Shown here in pieces: positions 1-5,423 of a stretch of 7,400 nt of DNA. Every line of letters begins with the position of its first letter. The first letter of the stretch is position 1. The notes below the pieces were generated by a model. It was not told the DNA's origin. It was given only the letters and a program-made list of their open reading frames with translations, and searched no databases. The DNA is taken from NCBI GenBank assembly GCA_013140875.1, contig JABFSB010000446.1, forward strand, positions 1-7,400, written 5' to 3'. The DNA comes from Acidobacteriota bacterium. GTDB lineage: Bacteria; Acidobacteriota; Blastocatellia; Pyrinomonadales; Pyrinomonadaceae. The position numbers and the translations under genes were made by a program.

Positions 1-1158
1 GTTCTGGATCCCCTGAGCAACGACCTCATCCCAGAAAGCACGCATCGCCTGACTCACTTCCGTTACCAGGTTGCCCTGGCCATTTAGCTGGCCGGTATGC
101 GTGTCAAAGCCGCCGATCTGAACAAAAAAGATTTGGCGGTTTATGTTCAAAGTATCCCGGTTCTTGATCAAACGCGAGACTTGCCGCAACTGGCGGCCCA
201 GGCCGGTTGTCGGGAACCGGCCTTCAGGCGTCTGGTCCTGACTGGTCAGCAGAGCGGAGTTAGCCTGCATTGCCAGATCAGTGACGTGACTTGCCGCGCC
301 GATGTAATTGGAACTCAGCTCCTGCATACGAAGGGCATTGAATGCATTCAGCCGGGCAAGGGTCGTGCCGGTCGGCGCGGTACCGAATCCAGCTGGGTTT
401 AATACCGTCTGAAGGTTGTTTGTTGTCGTCAGAGCATCGTTTTCCGCCGACGAGATCGCCAGCGGTAGAGTCGTTTGGCCGGCCGTGAAAAGCTGGGCAC
501 CCGAGATAGACGTTACCATCGGTACGAGACCGTTGGGATTAAAGGGCTGCGTCAATCGGTCGGCGACACGTCCGCCCCAGCCGGTAAATGATTCGGATAG
601 AGAGTTGGTCGTCTGGGACTGAGCGACTTGATCCGAATGCGAAAAAAGTTGATATGGCTTTTTGAACGATGAGCTTTGATATTGTGCCTTTGTCAGCGGC
701 CGGACAAGAGTGCCGACGTTGACCACGGCGGCCAGTTTTTGCTGTGCCCAAAGCTCATGAATGCCGTTATTTATGACCGTCGTGTCGCTCGGGGCCAACG
801 GTCCGAAGTTAGGATGAAGACCATAAGAGAGTCCGCCCAGTCTCGGGACGTTGATCGGCAAAAGCGACGCCTGCGGGATGGCAAGCCCCTGAGTGTTACG
901 GGCTGTGGAATAAGCCGCGTAATTGCTGATCGTGGCATCGCTGTGATTCGGAACGATGATGTTGTTTCCGTCATTGCCGCCCGACCAGAACAACAGTACC
1001 AACGCCTTGTAATTAGCACCGCCGGCGGGCTGGCTGTCGATAGCTTTTTGCGCCATCGCAGTCATCATGCCGAGGTGATGCATCTGCGTTGCCATGCCGA
1101 CCATGCCAAGCGCGCAGCCGCCTGATTTCTTCAAAAACTCACGTCTTGTTTCTTTCAT
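1..1158 (-). CDS. DUF1501 domain protein, Tat-exported, C-terminus cut by window edge
   Basis: The frame is open from an ATG at 1158 to the left edge, giving 386 residues with no stop. The N-terminus carries a twin-arginine signal, TRREFLKKSG (residues 4-13), followed by a Met/Ala/Gly-rich stretch to about residue 36, so the folded protein is probably exported by Tat. DUF1501 hallmarks follow in order: LVLLFWSGGNDGNNIIVP (53-70, usual form LxxxxLRGGxDGLNxVxP), the HSDQ motif (174-177), and GGFDTHTGQ (349-357). DUF1501 belongs to the alkaline phosphatase/sulfatase-like superfamily, but its substrate is not established, so no reaction is assigned. Members usually run about 450-500 residues, so roughly 100 C-terminal residues lie beyond position 1. 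It is the second gene of an operon with the DUF1800 gene, 5 bases upstream. The start is supported by a Shine-Dalgarno at good spacing and by the Tat motif directly after the Met. The family call is confident; the function is not. Confidence 0.93.
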   Translation of the reverse strand, partial: MKETRREFLKKSGGCALGMVGMATQMHHLGMMTAMAQKAIDSQPAGGANYKALVLLFWSGGNDGNNIIVPNHSDATISNYAAYSTARNTQGLAIPQASLLPINVPRLGGLSYGLHPNFGPLAPSDTTVINNGIHELWAQQKLAAVVNVGTLVRPLTKAQYQSSSFKKPYQLFSHSDQVAQSQTTNSLSESFTGWGGRVADRLTQPFNPNGLVPMVTSISGAQLFTAGQTTLPLAISSAENDALTTTNNLQTVLNPAGFGTAPTGTTLARLNAFNALRMQELSSNYIGAASHVTDLAMQANSALLTSQDQTPEGRFPTTGLGRQLRQVSRLIKNRDTLNINRQIFFVQIGGFDTHTGQLNGQGNLVTEVSQAMRAFWDEVVAQGIQN

Positions 1159-1163
1159 ATTGT

Positions 1164-1171
1164 TCACCTCT
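1164..1171 (-). promoter_or_regulatory. Shine-Dalgarno of the DUF1501 gene, inside the upstream gene's end
   Basis: Read on the minus strand the site is AGAGGTGA. Its GAGGTG core pairs with the 16S rRNA tail and ends 6 bases before the DUF1501 ATG. It is formed by the last sense codons of the DUF1800 gene plus its TGA stop, so ribosomes ending DUF1800 translation finish on the initiation site of the next gene. This suggests translational coupling and fixes the DUF1501 start. Confidence 0.8.
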
Positions 1172-3518
1172 GCACCTGATATTGCGATGACGTAGCGACC
1201 AAGTAAATGGCCTGTTGAACGCGAGATAGGGTCTGCGCCGTGGTTGCGGGGTTCGATTGGGCAACCGACGTGACAACCGGAAGAATCGTGCTCTTCATCT
1301 GGGCCGCCATCGTGCCGTGAAGCATTCGGCGGTTCAGTTCGTCAACCAGAAGGTTGCCGGTAGCGTCGGCGGCCGACAGGGCCTGAAGGTCGCTCACATC
1401 GATCGATGTGCCGTTCGGAGTGTTCGGCGGGTTCACGGGAATGCCGAGCGGATACAGGTCAGGTGCCGTTCCGCCGTTGGTAAACGTGAGCCTGTTTATG
1501 AAATTCGATCTCTGAATCGCGGTGCCGGTCGTCATCAAAGCGAATTCGGGTCCGACCCTCGAAGTTCCCGGGATCACGTAGCTCGGTGGATAATAATTGA
1601 AGACCGTAGGCGACTGGAACGGAATCTGGCCCATGCCGGTGTACTCGCCACGTCCGAGCAGATAGCCGTCGCTCTGCGTCGTGCGGTCGGCCGACCGTAC
1701 GCCAAAAGCCCGCAAGTAGTTGGTAGCGAACTGGACCGGCTCGCGGAGCTTTCCGTAATTCGGGTCGGTCTTTGCATCGCCTCGCGCTTCCGGATCAAGT
1801 AAGATGGCCCGGATCACGGATTTCATATCACCTCGCACGCCGGTGCCATTATTATTGAAAACGGCGGCCACCCGGCTTACATACGCCGGTGTCGGATCGC
1901 TTGTGACCAATTGTTGGATCAATATTTTGCCAATGTACGGCCCAAGGCTCGGGTGATTGAAAATATTGTCAATCGCCTGATCCATCGAGTTGTTCGCATA
2001 TGTCGCAATATTCGCCATCGTGGTGCAGTTTGCACACGCGGCAATGTTGGTCGTCGTCGAACCGGGGTAAGTCAACAACGTCTTGGCCGTAAGGTCGTGA
2101 AGCTGGTTACTGACGTTGGTAATTCCCGGGTTGAGGAGGAGCGGATCGATGTAATTGACGGTTCCGACAACGATGTTCGGACACGATGCCGCCTGGTTAC
2201 AGAAGTTCCAGCCCGTAAAGACCTTGGTCAAATTGTTGACCACATTTTGATCGTAGGTCGCGGCTGGCGTGTCGCCTGCCTGACAGGGATTGTGCTCAAC
2301 GCACTGGATCGTCCCGTCCTGGTTGAGCATAAACAAACCGATCGTGAAAAGCTGCTTGATCTCGCGAGCGTAATTTTCGTTCGGATTGTTTCTAGTGCTT
2401 CGCACCATGTCCAGATACTCGCCCATGGTTGGATCAAGCGTCATCTGCTTCATGAGCGTGCGATAGTTGCCGAAGGCATTGTTCGAAAGAATCTTGTGCC
2501 ACTCGACCATGTGCCGCGACTGCTGGATATCATTTCCTGAAGTTACCCATATCTGGCTCAATGCCCAGGCGATTTTGTGCCTAAGCTGGTTATCGCCGTA
2601 GAGCATTTCTTTAGAGTTCCACGTTTGGATCGGATACATGCTGTACGTGTCGCGGAAGCAGGTGACAGGAACGTCCGGCGTCACTGTCTGATCGTTGTCG
2701 CAATCAGCCGGAGCATTCGTCGGTTTAAGGGGCTGGTTCGGATATGGATTTGACGCTGACGGATATGGGGCCGCGAACTGTTCTTCGAGCCAGATCCTCA
2801 GGCCGATTCTTCGGATACGAGAGTCGAGTGCCGATGTCGGTCCGAATCCCGCCTGCTCCAAAAGCCTCATTCGGTCACCCGACCAGCGGTAGCCGACGTA
2901 TTGCGGTTCGTCCAAATCACCACGTCGCTTAGTTTTCGTCGAAGCCGGTGCTGAGGCAGGAGGATTGTAGGCGTAGATCCTTGAAAATGGGATCTCGTCG
3001 TCCTTGAGACTTCCGCCCGTTTCGCCGTATCCCAGGCGTCCGCGATCACTGGTCATTCCGCGCCATGAAACGCGGATCAGAATGTCACCCGTCGCCGGCT
3101 CGTCCCAATAACCGATGTCGTCCCTTAGCTCGAATATCAGGCCGTACATAGGTTTTTTCGTGTTAAGCCTGTAAACGTCGACGACCGGGAACCGGTAGGT
3201 ACGGCCACGCGAATCTTCAACCATCACTCGAAAAGCGTTAGCGCCCTCGCCGTCCATCAAGCGAATGTTCTGAATGAATACCGCGACCCTGGCGTTTGGC
3301 GGGAAAGACTCGGCCCCGGGTGCGCTTGGTTCCGGTTGATCTACACCGTCGGCAGAGACCGCCAATATTCGCTTCGCCTCCACCGCTCTCATTAACACAG
3401 GCGACGGCGAATTCGGGTCCGTATCGTCCAGCTGGGCGACAGCCGGAATAGAAACAAGACAAAACGCGCAAAACGCCATGAATACTCGCAAAATAAACTG
3501 CGATTTCATGATGACCAT
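1164..3518 (-). CDS. DUF1800 family secreted protein
   Basis: This 784-residue protein has a Sec-type signal peptide: basic start, hydrophobic residues about 8-24, and AVA before Gln29 as the likely cleavage site. Residues about 40-185 form a strand-rich N-terminal region with alternating hydrophobic residues, resembling an Ig/IPT-like domain; that is inference. The DUF1800 region starts near RLLEQAGFGPT (218-228). It continues through LRHKIAWALSQIWV (312-325), AREIKQLFTIGLF (385-397), FTGWNF (434-439), HPSLGPYIGKILIQQLV (522-538), VRGDMKSVIRAILLDPEAR (561-579), KLREPVQ (590-596) and SPTVFNYYPPSY (636-647). DUF1800 has no established enzymatic activity; its genes are commonly found beside DUF1501 genes. 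The mature part has exactly eight cysteines in four spaced pairs, which would suit disulfides outside the cytoplasm. The start at 3518 has AAGGAGG 7 bases upstream; the alternative Met4 would place it 16 bases away. It is the first gene of the operon. Confidence 0.93.
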   Translation of the reverse strand: MVIMKSQFILRVFMAFCAFCLVSIPAVAQLDDTDPNSPSPVLMRAVEAKRILAVSADGVDQPEPSAPGAESFPPNARVAVFIQNIRLMDGEGANAFRVMVEDSRGRTYRFPVVDVYRLNTKKPMYGLIFELRDDIGYWDEPATGDILIRVSWRGMTSDRGRLGYGETGGSLKDDEIPFSRIYAYNPPASAPASTKTKRRGDLDEPQYVGYRWSGDRMRLLEQAGFGPTSALDSRIRRIGLRIWLEEQFAAPYPSASNPYPNQPLKPTNAPADCDNDQTVTPDVPVTCFRDTYSMYPIQTWNSKEMLYGDNQLRHKIAWALSQIWVTSGNDIQQSRHMVEWHKILSNNAFGNYRTLMKQMTLDPTMGEYLDMVRSTRNNPNENYAREIKQLFTIGLFMLNQDGTIQCVEHNPCQAGDTPAATYDQNVVNNLTKVFTGWNFCNQAASCPNIVVGTVNYIDPLLLNPGITNVSNQLHDLTAKTLLTYPGSTTTNIAACANCTTMANIATYANNSMDQAIDNIFNHPSLGPYIGKILIQQLVTSDPTPAYVSRVAAVFNNNGTGVRGDMKSVIRAILLDPEARGDAKTDPNYGKLREPVQFATNYLRAFGVRSADRTTQSDGYLLGRGEYTGMGQIPFQSPTVFNYYPPSYVIPGTSRVGPEFALMTTGTAIQRSNFINRLTFTNGGTAPDLYPLGIPVNPPNTPNGTSIDVSDLQALSAADATGNLLVDELNRRMLHGTMAAQMKSTILPVVTSVAQSNPATTAQTLSRVQQAIYLVATSSQYQVQR

Positions 3519-3525
3519 ACCCTTT

Positions 3526-3532
3526 CCTCCTT
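3526..3532 (-). promoter_or_regulatory. Shine-Dalgarno of the DUF1800 gene
   Basis: On the minus strand this reads AAGGAGG, a near-perfect complement to the 16S rRNA tail, with a 7-base spacer to the ATG at 3518. It favours that start over the in-frame ATG nine bases downstream. Confidence 0.8.
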
Positions 3533-3576
3533 ACGAACGTTGGCCTCGATCTCAGGGCCAGTTTGTGAATCGAGTT

Positions 3577-3595
3577 CGACCTAAGCTGCAGGTCG
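3577..3595. repeat. Inverted repeat (6-base arms) in the divergent intergenic region
   Basis: CGACCT (3577-3582) and AGGTCG (3590-3595) are perfect inverted arms around the 7-base centre AAGCTGC. The element lies about 60 bases upstream of the DUF1800 start and 180 bases before the glycosylase ATG. It could be a regulator binding site or a small hairpin in the DUF1800 leader. No regulator family is recognised, and a 6-base match in 250 bases can arise by chance. Confidence 0.3.
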
Positions 3596-3610
3596 TTTAA
3601 GAATGTTTAA
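3595..3610. repeat. Short tandem direct repeat, GTTTAA x2
   Basis: GTTTAA at 3595-3600 recurs at 3605-3610, separated by GAAT, so the period is 10 bases (about one helical turn). The first copy shares its G with the end of the 3577-3595 inverted repeat. Ten-base spacing of identical half-sites is typical of sites bound by proteins on one DNA face, but no factor can be named and chance is not excluded. Confidence 0.25.
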
Positions 3611-3619
3611 AGCTCATTG

Positions 3620-3659
3620 CCGGTACGAAGAGATTCAACAAAAGCTTTGTTTATACCGG
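3620..3659. repeat. Nested inverted repeat upstream of the DUF1800 operon
   Basis: The outer arms are CCGGTA (3620-3625) and TACCGG (3654-3659). Inside lie ACAAA (3638-3642) and TTTGT (3646-3650), around a HindIII-like AAGCTT core. The minus strand of the outer right arm runs into GGTATAAAC, which could serve as a -10-like element for the operon, though no convincing -35 was found. It may be an operator or a chance structure. Confidence 0.3.
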
Positions 3660-3735
3660 GGCTATTCGACTAAGAAATTAAGCTACCTGCTGTTAGACGA
3701 AAACTGGGGGTTCTTGGTCTACAAATTGTAAAGAT

Positions 3736-3764
3736 TTGTCAGTTAGATATTCTAGACCTAATAT
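3736..3764 (+). promoter_or_regulatory. Putative sigma70-type promoter of the DNA glycosylase gene
   Basis: TTGTCA (3736-3741; five of six match TTGACA) and TAATAT (3759-3764; four of six match TATAAT) are separated by exactly 17 bases. Transcription would start about 7 bases past the -10 box, at 3771 or 3772, which is at the A of the glycosylase ATG or one base before it. No Shine-Dalgarno precedes that ATG, so a leaderless message is predicted. The promoter is seen by pattern only; the start point is inferred. Confidence 0.55.
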
Positions 3765-3771
3765 TAACGAA

Positions 3772-4662
3772 ATGTCCAATACAATTTCGATTCCAACGCC
3801 AAATAACTTTAATTTTCGCCGTGCGGTGACCGGCCACGGTTGGTATGACCTGCCGCCGTTTGTTTATGACGAGGCGGCAAACAAGCTTTCTTATGTTTTT
3901 TACAGCACTTTGACCCGCAAACCGGAGCCGGTCACGCTGGGCGAGGGCGGAAACTCAAACCTTCATATATCGGTTTCGAAAACCGCGGACCCGGACGAGG
4001 TGAAACGAGTGGTCCGGCACATTCTGCGGATCGATGAAGATCTCGCCGATTTCTATTCCACCGTAGCGGGCCACGATGCTTTTTGCTGGGTTGAGGCGCT
4101 CAACGCGGGGCGCCTGCTGCGTTCGGGTACGGTATTCGAGGACCTTGTAAAAACGTTGTGTACGACCAACTGTTCCTGGGGCCTGACAAAAATAATGACC
4201 GCGAACCTTGTGGCAAAGCTAGGTAAAAAGGTCTCGGGCGGCGGCCGGGCCTTTCCGTCGGCCAAGTCGATGGCCTCAAAACCGGAATCGTTTTTTAGGG
4301 AAGAGATCCGGGCGGGCTATCGCTCGCCGTATTTTCTAGAGTTGGGTGAGGCCGTCGCCGCCGGAAAACTGGACCCGGAAGGCTGGCTGCATTCGGAACT
4401 TCCGACCGATGAGCTAAAGAAGGAGATCAAGAAAGTTAAAGGTATCGGTGACTACGCAGCCGAAAATCTGCTTAAGCTGTTAGGCCGGTATGATGGCCTT
4501 GCGCTTGATTCATGGCTCCGCGGCGGTTTTTATAAGAAGCACAATCGTGAAAAGGCTTGTCCGGACAAGAAGATCGAAAAGCATTACAAAAGGTTCGGCA
4601 AATGGAAAGGGCTGGCCATCTGGTGCGATATGACGCAGTCATGGTTCGAAGAGGGCAGATAA
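3772..4662 (+). CDS. HhH-GPD DNA glycosylase, AlkA/OGG1-like
   Basis: This 296-residue protein (numbered from ATG 3772) should remove damaged bases from DNA in base-excision repair. FNFRRAVTGHGWYDLPPF (13-30) looks like the N-terminal beta domain of AlkA/OGG1 enzymes. FEDLVKTLCTTNCSW (122-136) fits the helix that in OGG1 carries a SSNNN motif. The helix-hairpin-helix is around KGIGDYAAENLLKLLG (223-238) and is followed by ALDSW, whose Asp246 fits the catalytic aspartate. The position of the OGG1 lysine nucleophile is Tyr228, so the enzyme is predicted to be monofunctional, without lyase activity. The C-terminal FGKWKGLAIWCDMTQSWFEEGR is typical of one AlkA-like subgroup. The four-cysteine iron-sulfur motif of EndoIII/MutY is absent. 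An in-frame TTG at 3736 would add 12 residues, but it coincides with the -35 box and ATG 3772 is preferred. The damage substrate cannot be read from sequence. Confidence 0.85.
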   Translation: MSNTISIPTPNNFNFRRAVTGHGWYDLPPFVYDEAANKLSYVFYSTLTRKPEPVTLGEGGNSNLHISVSKTADPDEVKRVVRHILRIDEDLADFYSTVAGHDAFCWVEALNAGRLLRSGTVFEDLVKTLCTTNCSWGLTKIMTANLVAKLGKKVSGGGRAFPSAKSMASKPESFFREEIRAGYRSPYFLELGEAVAAGKLDPEGWLHSELPTDELKKEIKKVKGIGDYAAENLLKLLGRYDGLALDSWLRGGFYKKHNREKACPDKKIEKHYKRFGKWKGLAIWCDMTQSWFEEGR

Positions 4663-4766
4663 TCTGGATTGACGGCATGTGCAACCCCTTTTTGCTTAAT
4701 AATTTACGGTTAATTTTCAAAGAATTTTCTCGACTTTCAAGGACATCGAAACGTCTGAATTAACGG

Positions 4767-4780
4767 CGGCAGAAATGCCG
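4767..4780 (+). other. Small GAAA-tetraloop hairpin between glycosylase and secreted protein genes
   Basis: CGGCA and TGCCG form a perfect 5-base stem closed by a GAAA tetraloop, a stable RNA fold. It lies 104 bases after the glycosylase stop and 45 bases before the next ATG. The following bases, GTTTCTCCCC, are not a clean U-run, so it is a poor intrinsic terminator. It may sit in the 5' leader of the gene at 4826. The rest of 4663-4825 is AT-rich, with no clear promoter. Confidence 0.3.
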
Positions 4781-4811
4781 GTTTCTCCCCGATCTTTTAA
4801 TTTTGGTGTAT

Positions 4812-4816
4812 AGGAG
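4812..4816 (+). promoter_or_regulatory. Shine-Dalgarno of the small secreted protein gene
   Basis: AGGAG, within the purine run AGGAGAGAGGAATT, ends 9 bases before the ATG at 4826. It supports that start and contrasts with the preceding glycosylase gene, which has no such site. Confidence 0.7.
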
Positions 4817-4825
4817 AGAGGAATT

Positions 4826-5314
4826 ATGAGCAGAAGGATACTTAGACTATTTGCGGGGTTTGCTGCCGTCGTAATGATATTTCTGATGGTCGATACGGCA
4901 AATGCACAGCGCCGACGCGAGGTTCGCGGCCGAGGGCTGACCAAGGCCCAGGTGAAGTTAATTGTAAATCGAGTCGAGGACCGCGTGGACAATTTCAAAG
5001 AAAACTTCGACAGATCGCTTGATAAAAGTCGCCTTAACGGAACGAGCCGTGAGGATTGGCTAAATAAAAGAGCGAAAGACCTTGAATCGGCCACGGACGA
5101 ATTGGCGCGTGAGTTCGATCGACGCGACGCGTGGGCCGAAAACCGTGAAGAGGTCCGAAGGTGTTTGAACATAGCGACGGATATAGATCGCAACATGCGT
5201 AATTATCGTTACGGCGGCATAACGGAATCCAACTGGGCGAGAGTGAGATTCGAACTGAACAGCCTCGCGGACGTTTACAATATGCCGAAGGTCGGTACGG
5301 CGGCCTATCAATGA
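4826..5314 (+). CDS. Small secreted, highly charged helical protein of unknown function
   Basis: This 162-residue protein has a clear Sec signal peptide: SRRILR, a hydrophobic core at about 8-22, and ANA before Gln28 as the likely cleavage site. The mature 135 residues start with a basic patch (QRRREVRGRG). They are then rich in Arg, Asp, Glu and Asn with helix-favouring spacing: TKAQVKLIVNRVEDRVDNF (39-57), a second helix around 73-99, a third around 104-126 and a fourth around 132-150. There is one cysteine (113), no transmembrane segment and no catalytic motif. The pattern (an IVNRVEDRVDNF-like first helix, LNGTSRED, then a W-x-x-x-x-x-x-LNSLADVYN end) resembles small secreted helical proteins I associate with Acidobacteriota; that is memory-based inference. 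It is flanked by a good Shine-Dalgarno and a terminator, so it is probably its own transcription unit. No function is assigned. Confidence 0.8.
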   Translation: MSRRILRLFAGFAAVVMIFLMVDTANAQRRREVRGRGLTKAQVKLIVNRVEDRVDNFKENFDRSLDKSRLNGTSREDWLNKRAKDLESATDELAREFDRRDAWAENREEVRRCLNIATDIDRNMRNYRYGGITESNWARVRFELNSLADVYNMPKVGTAAYQ

Positions 5315-5341
5315 TCGGTTGCGGCGGCATATAGCAAGACG

Positions 5342-5375
5342 ACGGCAGGCTGGAAAGCCTGTCGTACGTTTTACG
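5342..5375 (+). terminator. Stem-loop terminator after the small secreted protein gene
   Basis: ACGGCAGGCT (5342-5351) pairs with AGCCTGTCGT (5356-5365) in a 10-base stem with one G-U pair, closed by the tetraloop GGAA. It is followed by ACGTTTTACGTTTGT, which is U-rich but broken. It begins 28 bases after the stop at 5314 and fits a moderately strong Rho-independent terminator separating that gene from the kinase. Confidence 0.65.
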
Positions 5376-5423
5376 TTTGTAGTAAACTAATCGGTAATCA
5401 AGCGCGTCCCAGTCGGATCAATC

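Noticed and set aside
97..1125. Plus-strand open frames at 97-402, 416-622 and 676-1125
   Set aside because: They are opposite the DUF1501 gene, which reads through to the window edge with family motifs and a Tat signal.
1257..2540. Plus-strand open frames at 1257-1802 and 1911-2540
   Set aside because: Both lie opposite conserved DUF1800 motifs and give Arg/Val-rich products typical of antisense reading of that gene.
3736..3771. TTG start adding 12 residues to the glycosylase
   Set aside because: It overlaps the best -35 box, lacks a strong ribosome site, and the added residues show no family feature. It is not fully excluded.
4669..4702. Possible promoter with TTGACG and TAATAA upstream of the small secreted protein
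   Set aside because: The spacer is 22 bases, too long for a normal sigma70 promoter, and no better -10 lies at 16-18 bases.
4717..5196. Minus-strand open frame (159 codons) opposite the small secreted protein
   Set aside because: The Ser/Arg/Leu-rich product has no recognisable domain. The plus-strand frame has a signal peptide, a ribosome site and a terminator.
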